Source of the DNA: Calderihabitans maritimus
Lineage (GTDB): Bacteria > Bacillota > KKC1 > Calderihabitantales > Calderihabitantaceae
Assembly (NCBI RefSeq): GCF_002207765.1
Contig: NZ_BDGJ01000215.1
Span: 1 to 40,639 of the forward strand
Length of the DNA: 40,639 nucleotides
Reading direction: 5' to 3'
Shown: positions 24,550-35,649 of the stretch, piece after piece
How positions within the stretch are numbered: the stretch's first letter is position 1
Layout of the letters: the number at the start of each line of letters is the position of its first letter
Made by a program: the position numbers and the translations under genes
The notes under the pieces: model-generated
Seen by the model: the letters and a program-made list of their open reading frames with translations, nothing else
Database searches by the model: none
What the model was told of the DNA's origin: nothing

Positions 24550-26262
24550 TCAGGATGTAGAAAGCTCCTGTAACAGTTGCCTAACAGTTTCCGTTACTCG
24601 GGCAACTGGGACAGCCATTTCCTCCCCAGTACGTCTTACTTTAATATCTACGGTCCCCTCTTCTATAGTACGCTTACCTACCGTTAAACGTAAAGGATAA
24701 CCAATCAAATCCGCGTCTTTAAACTTGACTCCAGCCCGGTCGGCCCGATCGTCGATAACTACCTCTATACCCGCATCTAGCAATTCCTGATAGAGCTGCT
24801 CTGCTACTTGCACCTGTTCTTCCTCTTTGGTGCTGACCGGAATAACTACCACATGAAAGGGAGCAATAGCCACCGGCCAAATTATTCCATCCTTATCGTG
24901 ATTCTGCTCTATCGCCGCCGCCATGGTCCGGCTCACACCAATGCCATAGCATCCCATAACCATTAGGCGTTCTTCGCCATGCTCATCATGGTATTTTGCT
25001 CCGATAGCTTCACTGTATTTGGTACCTAATTGGAAGACTTGTCCGACTTCAATACCTTTTGTTGCATGCAAAGGAGTTCCACAACCGGGACAGGAATCGC
25101 CTTCTTGTACCAAACGCAAGTCGACTACCATATCCACTTTGAAATCCCGGCCCGGATTTACGTTTAGATAATGATATCCGTTTTTATTTGCTCCTGCCAC
25201 CGCATTACTCATTTCCGCTACCTCTGGATCAGCGTAGATATCAATTCCCTCCAAACCCACCGGTCCGACAAAACCAGTCTCTGCACCGACAACAGCAGCT
25301 ACTCTTTCGTCCGCAGCCAGTTTCAAATGCAAACATCCCACCGTATTTTTTAGCTTAATCTCATTTATTTCCCGGTCACCCCTAATCAGCGCGCATATTA
25401 GCCGGTCATCAGCTTCGTAAAAGAGAGTTTTAATGAGACGCTTGGGGGATAGCTGAAGAAATCCCGCTACTTCTTCTATAGTCCGTACCTCTGGAGTGTG
25501 TACCAATTCCAATGGTTGCATTTCTTCTTTCTCATATATATCTGGCTTAGCACATGCTTTTTCCCGGTTGGCGGCGTAATCGCATTTCTCGCAGTAAACA
25601 ACTACCGCCTCTCCTGAATCCGCCAGGACCATAAACTCATGACTGGTACCTCCACCGATAGCCCCCGGATCTGCCTCTACGGCTCTAAATTCAAGCCCAC
25701 ACCGGCGAAAGACATTGGAGTAGGCATCATACATTTTTTGGTAGCTGATTTTCATGCCTTCTTCATCTTTATCAAAGGAATAAAGATCCTTCATTATAAA
25801 TTCCCGGCCCCGCATCAAACCAAAGCGTGGACGTTTCTCGTCCCGATATTTATTCTGTATTTGATACAGCAATAAGGGAAGTTGCTTGTAGGAATTAATT
25901 TCGTTTTTAACCAGATCAGTTATAATTTCTTCATGAGTGGGACCGAGACAAAAAGCCCGACCATGACGGTCGTTGAGACGAAACATCTCCTCCCCGTACA
26001 CGTCCCAACGACCTGTTTGCTGCCATAGCTCTGCCGGTTGAATGATCGGTAAAAGTAACTCTTGCCCTCCTGCCTTGTTCATTTCTTCCCTAATTATGTT
26101 CATTATTTTCTGTAATACTCGATAACCTAACGGCAAATACGTATATACCCCTGCCGCTGCCTTACGAATAAAACCTGCCCGCAGCATCAGACGGTGACTG
26201 ACCACTTCTGCCTCCGCCGGATCTTCCCGCAGAGTAGGCGCTAACAACTGGGAAACCCTCAC
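24550..26262 (-). CDS. proS: Prolyl-tRNA synthetase, bacterial type
   Basis: 570 residues. Class II synthetase with motif 1 around [14 protein letters not shown], motif 2 [21 protein letters not shown] (seen as FGLMRGREF) near 150-165, an inserted editing (YbaK-like) domain at about 230-400, motif 3 [17 protein letters not shown] near 435-450, and a C-terminal anticodon-binding domain. The insert removes mischarged Ala-tRNA(Pro). Start GTG 26262 overlaps the ispG stop (GTGA). No T-box leader, as the gene is internal to the operon. Confidence 0.97.
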   Translation of the reverse strand: MRVSQLLAPTLREDPAEAEVVSHRLMLRAGFIRKAAAGVYTYLPLGYRVLQKIMNIIREEMNKAGGQELLLPIIQPAELWQQTGRWDVYGEEMFRLNDRHGRAFCLGPTHEEIITDLVKNEINSYKQLPLLLYQIQNKYRDEKRPRFGLMRGREFIMKDLYSFDKDEEGMKISYQKMYDAYSNVFRRCGLEFRAVEADPGAIGGGTSHEFMVLADSGEAVVVYCEKCDYAANREKACAKPDIYEKEEMQPLELVHTPEVRTIEEVAGFLQLSPKRLIKTLFYEADDRLICALIRGDREINEIKLKNTVGCLHLKLAADERVAAVVGAETGFVGPVGLEGIDIYADPEVAEMSNAVAGANKNGYHYLNVNPGRDFKVDMVVDLRLVQEGDSCPGCGTPLHATKGIEVGQVFQLGTKYSEAIGAKYHDEHGEERLMVMGCYGIGVSRTMAAAIEQNHDKDGIIWPVAIAPFHVVVIPVSTKEEEQVQVAEQLYQELLDAGIEVVIDDRADRAGVKFKDADLIGYPLRLTVGKRTIEEGTVDIKVRRTGEEMAVPVARVTETVRQLLQELSTS

Positions 26263-27335
26263 TTTGTTCCCTCCTCCACAAGCATATTATCAATTTCTTT
26301 CAGTAAAGCATCAACTAATTGGGCTTCAGGAACTTTCTTGACAATTTTCCCCTTCTTAAATAATAGACCAACACCTCTTCCACCGGCAATACCAATATCC
26401 GCATGACGAGCTTCTCCTGGTCCGTTAACCACACAACCCATGACGGCTACCTGTAAAGGTTTGTCTACCATCTCGAGCTTTTCCTCCACTTTTTCGGTAA
26501 TCGACACTAAGTCTATTTCACACCGACCACAGGTCGGACAGGAAATGAGTTCAACCCCTCTTCTACGCAAATCTAATGATTTTAAAATTTCGTAAGCTAC
26601 TCTTACCTCCTGAACCGGATCACCGGTTAATGAAACTCTTATTGTGTCACCGATACCTTCCGCCAATAAAATACCAATTCCCACCGCTGATTTAACTGTA
26701 CCCCGCAAGAAGGTTCCGGCCTCCGTAACCCCCACATGAAAAGGATAGTCTACCTGCCTAGCCAGTAAACGATAAGCTTCAACCATTAGCGGAACATGAG
26801 AAGCCTTCAAGGAGATTTTGATGTCATAAAATCCTTCTTCTTCTAATAAATGAATATGTTTCAGAGCACTCTCTACCATTGCTTCCGGGGTTATCGCACC
26901 GTGCTTTTCCAAAATATCCCGTTCTAAAGAACCGGCATTAACTCCTATCCTGATGGGAACCCCATAATCCCGGGCTGCCTTGACCACCGCTTGGACTCTT
27001 TTCTTCCCTCCGATATTCCCCGGATTTATCCGCAAACCATCTACACCGTTTTTTATGGCTTGAATAGCCAAACGGTAATCAAAATGAATATCACCAATTA
27101 AGGGGATATTAATTCTTTTCTTGATCTCCGGTATAGCCGCTGCGGCTTCCGTATCGGGAACTGCTACCCTGACCAACTCACATCCCGCTGTCTCCAGTTG
27201 TTTAATCTGCTTTACAGTAGTTTCAACATCCCTTGTATCGGTATTAGTCATGGATTGTACGACAATAGGAGCATTGCCCCCTATCGTAACCTTCCCGATA
27301 GAGATAGGCCTGGTTTTACGCCTCTCTATCTGCAC
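26259..27335 (-). CDS. ispG: 4-hydroxy-3-methylbut-2-enyl diphosphate synthase
   Basis: 358 residues. IspG carries out the penultimate step of the MEP isoprenoid pathway, reducing MEcPP to HMBPP with a 4Fe-4S cluster. A TIM barrel is followed by the cluster domain: cysteines in SCPTCGRCE (about 263-271) and CVVNGPGEA (about 303-311), with the nearby Glu as the fourth ligand region. It needs electrons from ferredoxin or flavodoxin; a ferredoxin is encoded in the same gene row at 32328-32498. GTG start 27335, AGGGGG nine bases upstream. Length is typical. Confidence 0.97.
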   Translation of the reverse strand: MQIERRKTRPISIGKVTIGGNAPIVVQSMTNTDTRDVETTVKQIKQLETAGCELVRVAVPDTEAAAAIPEIKKRINIPLIGDIHFDYRLAIQAIKNGVDGLRINPGNIGGKKRVQAVVKAARDYGVPIRIGVNAGSLERDILEKHGAITPEAMVESALKHIHLLEEEGFYDIKISLKASHVPLMVEAYRLLARQVDYPFHVGVTEAGTFLRGTVKSAVGIGILLAEGIGDTIRVSLTGDPVQEVRVAYEILKSLDLRRRGVELISCPTCGRCEIDLVSITEKVEEKLEMVDKPLQVAVMGCVVNGPGEARHADIGIAGGRGVGLLFKKGKIVKKVPEAQLVDALLKEIDNMLVEEGTK

Positions 27336-27351
27336 CTGGCAGAACCCCCTG

Positions 27352-28362
27352 TTATCCCAAAATGCGCAAGATGTCCCTGTAGGTAATAATAATCATCAGT
27401 ATCATTAATAAAGCGAAGCCGATAAGGTGAATAAAATTCTCTTTTTCACGGTTTAAGGGCTTCCCTCGTAAACCTTCAATAGCCAAAAAGACAAGCCTGC
27501 TTCCGTCCAAAGCGGGGATGGGGAAAAGATTTAATAGACCTAAGTGAAGGCTTAAAATTCCCGCAAAATTTAAGACTATAGCTGTTCCCGAACGGGCTGC
27601 CTGCCCGATCATCTGCACTACTCCGACCGGTCCCGCTATTTCCGGCGGAACCTGGCCCGTAATCATTAATATTAGAGTGGTCAAAATGACTACCGTCACT
27701 GCGTAAGCTTGTTTCAAACCTAAAATAATGGAACTGATAAAACCTTGTTTTTCCCATGCCTGTTTTATGCCTATCAGTCCCACGTTCGCTTCCGGGTCAA
27801 GTTCCGGCGTTACCGTTTTTTCTATACGGTTTCCGTTACGTAAAACAGTGATGCGCAAACTTTGTCCTGGGTTTTGATAAATAATATTAACCAAATCATC
27901 CCAGTCGTTAACCTTCTGACCATTGATGGCAATTATCCGGTCGCCCTTCTGAATTCCCGCCTTGTCTGCCGGTCTTCCGGGGATAACCCCTCCTACAACG
28001 TTAGAATGAGACGGGGTACCAATAACCATGAAAACAAAAACGAACAACAAAAGAGATAATAAAAAGTTCATAAACGGCCCGGCAAAAATTACAGCCATTC
28101 GTTGCCCTACGCTTTTGCGGTTAAACCCTTCAGGATGATCCGCCTCTTCCGGATCCATGCCGGCCATCCTCACAAATCCGCCTATAGGGAACGCCCGCAA
28201 AGAATACTGCGTACCGTCTTTTTGAGTAGCGAAAATAACCGGACCCATCCCGATACTGAACTCGTGAACCGCGATGCCAACTCTTTTGGCTACCAAGAAG
28301 TGTCCCAGCTCATGGATGAATATGAGAGCACTAAAAATTAGTAGCGCTATCAGTAAGGTCAT
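27352..28362 (-). CDS. rseP: Site-2 intramembrane protease RseP/RasP
   Basis: 336 residues. Zinc metalloprotease embedded in the membrane. HExxH is in [11 protein letters not shown] (about 17-27), one PDZ domain is in the middle (about 110-185; [17 protein letters not shown]), and the second metal motif [15 protein letters not shown] is near 280. It cleaves anti-sigma factors and remnant signal peptides. It sits between dxr (15 bases) and ispG (16 bases), the usual Firmicute order apart from ispG. GGTGA precedes the ATG. Confidence 0.97.
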   Translation of the reverse strand: MTLLIALLIFSALIFIHELGHFLVAKRVGIAVHEFSIGMGPVIFATQKDGTQYSLRAFPIGGFVRMAGMDPEEADHPEGFNRKSVGQRMAVIFAGPFMNFLLSLLLFVFVFMVIGTPSHSNVVGGVIPGRPADKAGIQKGDRIIAINGQKVNDWDDLVNIIYQNPGQSLRITVLRNGNRIEKTVTPELDPEANVGLIGIKQAWEKQGFISSIILGLKQAYAVTVVILTTLILMITGQVPPEIAGPVGVVQMIGQAARSGTAIVLNFAGILSLHLGLLNLFPIPALDGSRLVFLAIEGLRGKPLNREKENFIHLIGFALLMILMIIITYRDILRILG

Positions 28363-28377
28363 TATCTCACCATCCTT

Positions 28378-29526
28378 TTATTTTGCCAGAGCTTTCACCC
28401 TCTGCCTAGCTTCCTGGTCGGATTCTAAAATATCCCCTAAATCAGGATTAGAGATAACTTGATGATGGCCCATAGTTTCCTCAATCAATCGGGGAATCTC
28501 TAAAAATCCAATCTTGTTCTGGAGGAATAATTTCACCGCTACTTCATTAGCTGCATTTAAAACTGCCGGCATAGTCCCTCCGATACGGCCGGCCTGATAG
28601 GCCAGATCAAGGCACGGAAAATTTTTAACGTTGGGTTCTTCAAAAGTAATCTCCCGTAAGGCAAAAAAATCCAATTTAGGCCAATTATTATTCCACCGTT
28701 CAGGCCATGATAAAGCATACTGGATAGGTATGCGCATATCCGGTACACTCATGTATGCTATCACCGATCCATCAATATAGGAAACCATGGAATGAATAAT
28801 ACTCTGAGGGTGTACCACTACCTGAATCTTATCATAATCTACATCAAACAACCAGCGGGCTTCAATAACCTCTAAGCCTTTATTCATTAGAGTAGCGGAA
28901 TCAATCGTAATTTTTCTGCCCATTTCCCAGTTGGGGTGTCGAAGGGCCTCCCGCGGCGTCACCCTACGGAGCTGTTCTTTCGTGTATCCCCGGAAAGGAC
29001 CTCCTGATGCAGTTAAAAGCAAGGAAGAAATTCCCTCCCTGTCCCGCAGGAGACACTGGAAGATAGCCGAATGTTCGCTGTCTACCGGAAGAATGATTGC
29101 TCCCTTCTCGCGAGCCGCCCGCATTACCAGTGAACCGCCAGCTACTAGGGTTTCTTTATTCGCTAAAGCCACCGTTTTTCCCGCGTTAACAGCCTCTAGA
29201 GTAGGCAAAAGCCCGACCACCCCACTAACAGCCATAACTACGATTTCTACTTGAGACAGGCGGGCTATTTCACATAAACCTTCCAAGCCTTCCAGTACCT
29301 TTACCGGCAAATCTCCCAGCCTTAAACGCAATTCCCTGGCCCTTTCTGGGTCCATCACGGCAACTATCCCGGGCCGGTATTTTCTAGTCTGCTCTTCTAA
29401 CAGTTCAATATTGCGACCGCCTGCCAAAGCTAAAACTTGAAACTTTTCCGAAAAAAGATCGATTACCTCGAGAGTTTGCTGCCCTATGGAACCTGTTGAG
29501 CCCAAAATAGCCACTTTTTTGATCAT
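28378..29526 (-). CDS. dxr: 1-deoxy-D-xylulose 5-phosphate reductoisomerase
   Basis: 382 residues. Dxr catalyses the first committed MEP-pathway step with NADPH. GSTGSIGQQTLEVI forms the Rossmann start (about 7-20), with ANKETLVAGG, the metal/substrate site PVDSEHSAIFQ, and TASGGPFRG, all diagnostic. The ATG at 29526 is behind GGGGAGG; a TTG at 29541 would put this inside the gene. Downstream genes rseP and ispG follow closely. Confidence 0.97.
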   Translation of the reverse strand: MIKKVAILGSTGSIGQQTLEVIDLFSEKFQVLALAGGRNIELLEEQTRKYRPGIVAVMDPERARELRLRLGDLPVKVLEGLEGLCEIARLSQVEIVVMAVSGVVGLLPTLEAVNAGKTVALANKETLVAGGSLVMRAAREKGAIILPVDSEHSAIFQCLLRDREGISSLLLTASGGPFRGYTKEQLRRVTPREALRHPNWEMGRKITIDSATLMNKGLEVIEARWLFDVDYDKIQVVVHPQSIIHSMVSYIDGSVIAYMSVPDMRIPIQYALSWPERWNNNWPKLDFFALREITFEEPNVKNFPCLDLAYQAGRIGGTMPAVLNAANEVAVKLFLQNKIGFLEIPRLIEETMGHHQVISNPDLGDILESDQEARQRVKALAK

Positions 29527-29553
29527 AAGTTTCCTCCCCAAAAATCCTGGTGA

Positions 29554-30657
29554 CTACAGCCAGCGGGCAAATAGCCCAGCTTTCTTGAGCGCTTTAAAAA
29601 TTACCAGAATAATAGGGCCGATAATTACCCCCAGCAGCCCGAGAGCTTTCAAGCCTATGTATATAGAAACTAAAGTAGCTAAAGGATGTAACCCTACTTG
29701 ATCCGCCACAACTTTAGCCTGCAGAACCTGGCGGACAAGAGTTACTAATCCGTATAAAACGGTCAAGGCAATTGCTACCCGAACATTTCCCAGGATAAAC
29801 TCTAATGTTATCCAGGGAAGGAAAATCGTTCCCGGGCCCAATATGGGTATGATATCCATTATTCCTACCAAAATCCCTAAGGTTAAAGAATAATCCAGTC
29901 CTAATAAGTAAAGCCCTACTACCGATAAAAAAGTAGTAATCGAACTAAGAATAATTTGAGCCCGTAGAAATCCAATCAAAGCCGCGCCTACTTCACTACC
30001 AACCATTTCTATATTTTGCTTCCAAGGCGCGGGGATGATTTGTAAAAAAGTTTTTTTAATGATATCTTTATCGCGGCTCAGAAAGAAAGTAGCGATAATA
30101 GCTACAAGCAAAATCAACAACCAACTGGGAACCGAAGCCAAAAGGTCGATCAGGTAATTTGCCATAACCGTAGTCGTGGCCCTCAAGGTTAAAAGAAATC
30201 CTTCTACCGAACCTTCTATAGTTTTCACCACCTGTTCTGGAACTTCCATAACTAAATAAAAATCCTGTACCTGGTAGAAGAAATCGTTAATTTGAGAGAT
30301 GATCGTCTGAGAATAATTCGGTAAATTTTTAGACAGTTTAATTAGCTCCACTACTAGCCGAGAAATAATAACCATAAGTAGCGTTATGGTAGAACCAAGG
30401 AGCAGCAGAAGGATAGCTACTACCGAAAACCCACGCGAGATTTTAGCTTTCCGCTCACAAAATTGTACCAGTGGTTCGATTAAGGCAGCCAAGACTATTC
30501 CTAGAATAAAAGGAGTCAATAATGGAAGAATATAACCAATAGTACTGACCAATGCCGGATAAAGGTAATAGTAGGCAAGATACGAACATAAAAAAATTCC
30601 TAAGACGATTAGTATTTGCATAAGAAATTTAATTTGACCAGGTGGAACATCACGCAT
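29554..30657 (-). CDS. AI-2E family membrane permease, YtvI-like
   Basis: 367 residues with about eight membrane segments, and the family's LIGFLRAQIILSSITTFLSVVGLYLLGLDYSLTLGI region (seen as GFLRAQIIL) and C-terminal PIILVIFKALKKAGL. Members include YtvI, a sporulation-linked protein in Bacillus, and AI-2 or ion exporters; sequence alone does not decide. It sits between cdsA and dxr, 15 bases from cdsA, where Bacillus has no gene, so it may serve the cell-envelope operon. Confidence 0.85.
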   Translation of the reverse strand: MRDVPPGQIKFLMQILIVLGIFLCSYLAYYYLYPALVSTIGYILPLLTPFILGIVLAALIEPLVQFCERKAKISRGFSVVAILLLLLGSTITLLMVIISRLVVELIKLSKNLPNYSQTIISQINDFFYQVQDFYLVMEVPEQVVKTIEGSVEGFLLTLRATTTVMANYLIDLLASVPSWLLILLVAIIATFFLSRDKDIIKKTFLQIIPAPWKQNIEMVGSEVGAALIGFLRAQIILSSITTFLSVVGLYLLGLDYSLTLGILVGIMDIIPILGPGTIFLPWITLEFILGNVRVAIALTVLYGLVTLVRQVLQAKVVADQVGLHPLATLVSIYIGLKALGLLGVIIGPIILVIFKALKKAGLFARWL

Positions 30658-30672
30658 ATAATTAACCCACCT

Positions 30673-31464
30673 TCATATTATAGGCCACCGCAAGTAATAA
30701 TATACAATTGCTCCGTTCAGCAGCAAACTGTCGATGCGGTCCAACATGCCTCCGTGTCCGGGAAGTAAATTCCCCGAATCCTTTACTCCGGCCGCTCTTT
30801 TTAAAGCCGATTCAAAAAGATCTCCTACTTGTCCTGAAATCCCTACCAGGAGAGCAAGTACTATTACTCTCCCCGGGGAAACAACAGGCATCCAATGATA
30901 GATAATTATTGCTGCCAGAAGAGCTCCTGCTATTCCCCCTACCGCACCTTCCCATGTCTTACCGGGACTTAACGAAGGACAAAGTTTATGTTTCCCCATA
31001 ATTTTTCCTGTAACATAGGCTCCAGTATCATTGGCCCAGGTGAGAGCCAACAGCCAAAAAATATATTGAAAACCCCCAGGATCTTCCTGTTTCAATAATA
31101 TTACAAAACTTAAGAGTCCAGCCGTATAAATCGTTCCTACTAGTGTAACCGCGAGATCCGTGACCCGCAGGTTAGGAAATTTCAAGGTCAAAATAAATAT
31201 TCCCGCAACCAGCAGTATGGACAGCGCTAGCAGAGAATAGTTTCTGATATCAAGGTATGCTCCTAACAGGAATAATAATCCACCGAAAAACCCTAAACCA
31301 TCAACAGGCATAACTCCCGTTAACCTAGCAAGTTGGAAAAACTCCCTCATAGCCAGGATAGAAATTAATCCCAATACAATCAAGAAAGGCAAACCACCTG
31401 TAAAAACTACCCACATTACTAACGGGATTCCTACTAATGCCGTCAGTATCCTTTTCTTCAACAT
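30673..31464 (-). CDS. cdsA: Phosphatidate cytidylyltransferase
   Basis: 263 residues. CdsA makes CDP-diacylglycerol for phospholipid synthesis. Seven to eight membrane helices, with the conserved C-terminal signature ALKRAAGVKDSGNLLPGHGG and DRIDS that defines the family. Also ANDTGAYVTGK and PSLSPGKTWEGAVGG. It lies 15 bases after uppS. Confidence 0.97.
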   Translation of the reverse strand: MLKKRILTALVGIPLVMWVVFTGGLPFLIVLGLISILAMREFFQLARLTGVMPVDGLGFFGGLLFLLGAYLDIRNYSLLALSILLVAGIFILTLKFPNLRVTDLAVTLVGTIYTAGLLSFVILLKQEDPGGFQYIFWLLALTWANDTGAYVTGKIMGKHKLCPSLSPGKTWEGAVGGIAGALLAAIIIYHWMPVVSPGRVIVLALLVGISGQVGDLFESALKRAAGVKDSGNLLPGHGGMLDRIDSLLLNGAIVYYYLRWPII

Positions 31465-31479
31465 GATATCACCGTCATT

Positions 31480-32265
31480 TCAGCTCTTCAAACCACCAAA
31501 TCGTCTTTCCCTCTGCTGGTAATCAACTAATGCCTGTAAAAAATGTACCCGGCGGAAATCAGGCCATAGAACATCAGTAATCCAGAACTCAGTGTAGGCC
31601 ATCTGCCAGAGCAAAAAATTACTAATTCTTAATTCTCCCGCGGGACGGATCAAAAGATCAGGATCCGGTAAACCGGCAGTGTATAAATGCTGCGCGAATA
31701 CTTCTTCATTCAAGTTCTCAGGCTTGAGTTCTCTGTTATAAGCTTTCTGCATAAGCTTTCTAGTCCCTTCTACTATTTCCCTTCTTCCACCATAATTCAA
31801 GGCAACATTCAAAATTAATCTGTCATTCTTCCGGGTACGCGCCAAGGCCCTATAAATTTCCTGCTGGGGTTTAGGGGGCAATTCTTCTAAGCATCCTATA
31901 ACCCTTATCTGTACCCCGTTACGGTCCAATTCATCTAATTCTTTCTGAATGTATTCCGTTAGGAGGTCCATCAGAATATTAACTTCTTTCGCAGGCCGTT
32001 TCCAGTTTTCCGTGGAAAATGCATATACGGTGAGTACATGAATATTTAGATCCAAGCAAATCTTCAAAATTTCCCGCAGCGATTCTACTCCGGCCCGATG
32101 CCCGGCGCTTCTAGGCAAACCTCTCCTCTGCGCCCACCTTCCATTACCATCCATAATTATAGCGATATGCTTTGGCAATCTCGTGCGATCCAACTGCGCC
32201 AGTAGTTCCTTCTCTAGACCTTCACCGCTTCTGTGCCGGAATCTCTCCCAAAACTGTCGTACCAT
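31480..32265 (-). CDS. uppS: Undecaprenyl diphosphate synthase (cis-prenyltransferase)
   Basis: 261 residues. It condenses isopentenyl diphosphates onto FPP to make the C55 lipid carrier for peptidoglycan. IAIIMDGNGRWAQRRGL contains the catalytic Asp and phosphate-binding residues (about 34-50), then GHRAG, YAFSTENWKRP, NYGGRREIV, and C-terminal LLIRPAGELRISNFL. The usual RTSGE motif reads RPAGE here (S and T replaced by A and P), a modest variation. Start ATG 32265 follows GGGGGG. It lies 62 bases after the ferredoxin with a hairpin between. Confidence 0.96.
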   Translation of the reverse strand: MVRQFWERFRHRSGEGLEKELLAQLDRTRLPKHIAIIMDGNGRWAQRRGLPRSAGHRAGVESLREILKICLDLNIHVLTVYAFSTENWKRPAKEVNILMDLLTEYIQKELDELDRNGVQIRVIGCLEELPPKPQQEIYRALARTRKNDRLILNVALNYGGRREIVEGTRKLMQKAYNRELKPENLNEEVFAQHLYTAGLPDPDLLIRPAGELRISNFLLWQMAYTEFWITDVLWPDFRRVHFLQALVDYQQRERRFGGLKS

Positions 32266-32295
32266 TAGTCTGCCCCCCTAAGACAACTATAAGCA

Positions 32296-32317
32296 AGCCC
32301 CCTCTGACGAGGGGGCT
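32296..32317 (-). terminator. Hairpin between ferredoxin and uppS
   Basis: A 9-bp GC-rich stem, AGCCCCCTC/GAGGGGGCT, with a TGAC loop. It is followed by TGCTTATAG, with no proper T-run, so it may be a partial terminator or a processing or stability hairpin. Confidence 0.5.
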
Positions 32318-32327
32318 CATTAGACTA

Positions 32328-32498
32328 CTACTCTTCAATAATTGCTCCGTTGGGACAGGCTTCCATGCAGGTGCCGCACTCAGAGCACTCATCCTGATTG
32401 ATAACGTAGATGTCGTCACCTTCCGAGATAGCACCTACCGGGCACTCATCGACACAGCTTCCGCAAGCCAGGCACTCCTCAGTAATCTTAATTGCCAC
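32328..32498 (-). CDS. 2[4Fe-4S] ferredoxin
   Basis: 56 residues. Two clusters: [12 protein letters not shown] and [12 protein letters not shown], the classic clostridial pattern of CxxCxxCxxxCP twice. Start is GTG 32498, eight bases behind AAGGAGG; the longer open frame to 32546 has no such site. Low-potential electron carrier. Its place among uppS, cdsA, dxr and ispG suggests it could supply electrons to IspG. It starts 8 bases after the small gene at 32488-32724. Confidence 0.92.
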   Translation of the reverse strand: MAIKITEECLACGSCVDECPVGAISEGDDIYVINQDECSECGTCMEACPNGAIIEE

Positions 32499-32724
32499 TT
32501 TCTCCACCTCCTTTCGCTTGTCCACGGTTATAATTTTCATAGGCAACTACTAAAACAATAGTTCCGTCTTTTCCGCCTCTTTGTTGTATTACCCTTCTGT
32601 TTCCAGAAGGTCTGCCCCCATGAGGTGGCTCCGTGAAAACCGTCTCAATTCTTAGAGGATGGTACTTATTTAATTCCTGTAGGGCGTCTTCCCAAATCAA
32701 ACCCACTACATCAGGAGGCTTCAT
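32488..32724 (-). CDS. Small PASTA-like protein
   Basis: 78 residues. [20 protein letters not shown] and the [19 protein letters not shown] segment resemble a single PASTA repeat (the xVPDVVGxxxxxAxxxL pattern), and a short strand-rich C-terminal half, [11 protein letters not shown] see no signal peptide or kinase domain, so it is unlike penicillin-binding or PknB proteins. Similar small genes occur between frr and uppS in Clostridia to my knowledge, but the function is unknown. Ends 7 bases before the ferredoxin start, so the two are coupled. Confidence 0.7.
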   Translation of the reverse strand: MKPPDVVGLIWEDALQELNKYHPLRIETVFTEPPHGGRPSGNRRVIQQRGGKDGTIVLVVAYENYNRGQAKGGGESGN

Positions 32725-32750
32725 GGTTTGGCAAGCCCCTGCCCATATCT

Positions 32751-33308
32751 TTATATCTCCATAATTTCTTTTTCCTTATTTTGTAAAATATGGTCAATCA
32801 TTTCAATGTATTTATCCGTTAATTTCTGTACCTGCTCCTGTCCCCGCCGGGCCTCATCTTCGGAAATCTCGCCTTTCTTTTCCAAAGATTTAACCTGGTC
32901 ATTTGCATCTCGACGAATGTTCCGAACCGCCACTCGAGACTCTTCTGCTTTCTTTTTAACCACTTTAACCAGTTCTTTTCTTCTTTCTTCGGTTAACTGG
33001 GGCAAAGCAATGCGAATAACGTTTCCGTCATTGTTAGGCGTAACTCCCAAATCTGACTTGAGAATGGCTCGTTCGATCTCCGCGATTATTGATTTGTCCC
33101 AGGGCTGCACCACCAAAAGCCGAGGTTCGGGAGCCGAAATGTTGGCCACCTGATTTATAGGAGTAGAAACGCCATAATACTCCACCTGGATCCCGTCCAG
33201 TAAAGCTGGATTGGCTCTCCCGGCCCTCAAGGAAGCTAAATCCTTTTTCAGTGCATCCACAGCCTTTTCCATCCGCGTTTCCGCATCGGCTAAAATATCA
33301 GGGATCAT
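32751..33308 (-). CDS. frr: Ribosome recycling factor
   Basis: 185 residues. RRF splits post-termination ribosomes with EF-G. The full-length pattern is present: [22 protein letters not shown] (as [12 protein letters not shown]), [29 protein letters not shown], and the C-terminal helix with [12 protein letters not shown]. Normal length. It lies 8 bases after pyrH. Confidence 0.98.
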   Translation of the reverse strand: MIPDILADAETRMEKAVDALKKDLASLRAGRANPALLDGIQVEYYGVSTPINQVANISAPEPRLLVVQPWDKSIIAEIERAILKSDLGVTPNNDGNVIRIALPQLTEERRKELVKVVKKKAEESRVAVRNIRRDANDQVKSLEKKGEISEDEARRGQEQVQKLTDKYIEMIDHILQNKEKEIMEI

Positions 33309-33316
33309 AGTTATGG

Positions 33317-34036
<720 letters not shown>

Positions 34037-34122
34037 TTAACCCCCATCACGTCAATAACTTTCTACATGGGCCAAAAAAATCCTTTTTTTGAAATATGTA
34101 ATTTTTGTAGAAAACATTACTC

Positions 34123-34143
34123 AAAAAAAAGCACTCTCGTGCT
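34123..34143 (-). terminator. Terminator between tsf and pyrH
   Basis: A short 5-bp stem AGCAC/GTGCT with a four-base loop, followed on the minus strand by eight T. It lies four bases after the tsf stop codon. The weak stem suggests partial termination that sets the tsf:pyrH ratio. Confidence 0.65.
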
Positions 34144-34146
34144 CTC

Positions 34147-34800
34147 TTAACCCTTTTGTTTAACCATCGCCTGAACTTCTGCAGCCAAATCGCATTCCCT
34201 TTTTTCTAATCCTTCACCTAATTCAAAGCGGGCAAAGCGTCGCACAGATATATTCTCCCCAATTTTGGCTATTTTTTCTACAACTAATTCCTGAACCGTC
34301 TTATCCATATCCTTTATAAAAGGCTGTTCCATGAGACAAACTTCTTTGAAGAATTTCTCCAATCGGCCTTCAACAATCTTTTCGACTATTTTTTCCGGCT
34401 TGCCCTCGTTTAAGGCTTGAGCCCTAAGAATTTCCTTTTCTTTTTCAACTACTTCCGGAGGCACCTGATCCCTGGAAACATATTCCGGTTTAGCTGCAGC
34501 AATCTGCATAGCAATATCCCGACAAAGCTGTTTAAATTCTTCTGTCTTAGCCACAAAGTCTGTCTCGCAATTGACCTCCACTAAGACGCCTATACGCCCT
34601 CCTCCGTGAATATAGCTTTCCACCAACCCTTCGCTGGCCACCCGTCCAGCCTTTTTGGCAGCAGCAGCCAACCCTTTTTCACGAAGATATTCAATAGCTT
34701 TCTGCATGTCTCCGCCAGTCGCTTCTAAAGCTTTCTTACAGTCCATCATTCCGGCCCCAGTTCTTTCCCGCAGTTCTTTTACCATTGACGCGGTGATCAT
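34147..34800 (-). CDS. tsf: Elongation factor Ts
   Basis: 217 residues, the short form found in many Clostridia and Thermus. EF-Ts is the nucleotide exchange factor for EF-Tu. [17 protein letters not shown] at the N terminus, [17 protein letters not shown] and [10 protein letters not shown] are diagnostic. It is 104 bases after rpsB, with a weak hairpin in the gap. AGGGAGG precedes the ATG. Confidence 0.98.
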   Translation of the reverse strand: MITASMVKELRERTGAGMMDCKKALEATGGDMQKAIEYLREKGLAAAAKKAGRVASEGLVESYIHGGGRIGVLVEVNCETDFVAKTEEFKQLCRDIAMQIAAAKPEYVSRDQVPPEVVEKEKEILRAQALNEGKPEKIVEKIVEGRLEKFFKEVCLMEQPFIKDMDKTVQELVVEKIAKIGENISVRRFARFELGEGLEKRECDLAAEVQAMVKQKG

Positions 34801-34859
34801 TTCTCTAACCTCCCTTGCAATTTACTCTTTGCCAAGACACAAGGAAAATAAAAGGTAGG

Positions 34860-34905
34860 GCACCCCACGGACACTAATTGCATCCGCAGGTTGCACCCAC
34901 CTGCC
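34860..34905 (-). terminator. Weak attenuator-like hairpin between rpsB and tsf
   Basis: Minus strand GGGTGC can pair with GTGCCC through two wobble pairs, with an inner TGCGGA/TCCGTG contact, followed by TTTTATTTT. This is a plausible partial terminator between the two translation genes; the fold is not strong. Confidence 0.35.
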
Positions 34906-35618
34906 TATTCCTCCCCATCTTCTTCCGTGGTGTCGCGACCTTGTGTTCCTTCCAGTACAGCGTCAGCCATCTTACTGGTAAGCAATCGCACAGCTCGAAT
35001 TGCATCATCATTACCGGGAATTACATAGTCAATCTCATCAGGGTCGCAGTTAGTATCAACAATGGCCACAATGGGTATTCCCAGCCTTCTACCTTCAGCA
35101 ACCGCAATCCTTTCTTTACGGGGGTCAACTACAAACAAGGCCCCAGGCAGTTCATTCATCTCCTTAATACCCCCCAGGAACCTTTGCAGTTTTTCTTTTT
35201 CTTTTAACAACCTAGCCACTTCTTTTTTAGGTAGAACCTCCATTAAGCCTTCCTGCTCCATTCTTTCCAATTCTTTCAAACGCTCAATCCGTTGGCGAAT
35301 TGTTTGAAAGTTAGTCAACATACCTCCCAGCCATCGCTGGTTTACATAAAACTGACCACACCTTTCAGCTTCCTCTTTTATGGTTTCCTGCGCCTGCTTC
35401 TTAGTACCTACAAACAGAATTTTTTGTCCCTGGCTGGCAAGATCCCGGATAAAATTATAAGCTTCCTCTGTCATCTTTACCGTCTTCTGCAGGTCGATAA
35501 TGTAAATACCGTTCCTCTCGGTAAAGATGTAAGGAGCCATTTTGGGGTTCCACCGCCGGGTCTGGTGACCAAAGTGTACCCCCGCTTCCAGTAACTGCTT
35601 CATGGTAATGACTGCCAC
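34905..35618 (-). CDS. rpsB: Ribosomal protein S2
   Basis: 237 residues. S2 of the small subunit. [22 protein letters not shown] (as [15 protein letters not shown]), [38 protein letters not shown], and [19 protein letters not shown] are all standard. GTG start 35618 has AGGAGG nine bases upstream. It has its own promoter and a folded leader. The C-terminal tail is acidic. Confidence 0.98.
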   Translation of the reverse strand: MAVITMKQLLEAGVHFGHQTRRWNPKMAPYIFTERNGIYIIDLQKTVKMTEEAYNFIRDLASQGQKILFVGTKKQAQETIKEEAERCGQFYVNQRWLGGMLTNFQTIRQRIERLKELERMEQEGLMEVLPKKEVARLLKEKEKLQRFLGGIKEMNELPGALFVVDPRKERIAVAEGRRLGIPIVAIVDTNCDPDEIDYVIPGNDDAIRAVRLLTSKMADAVLEGTQGRDTTEEDGEE

Positions 35619-35649
35619 CGAAACATACCTCCTTTTTTGGTTTCGCCTC

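Noticed and set aside
26263-27335. Possible T-box leader for proS
   Set aside because: proS overlaps the ispG stop codon, so there is no leader space for one.
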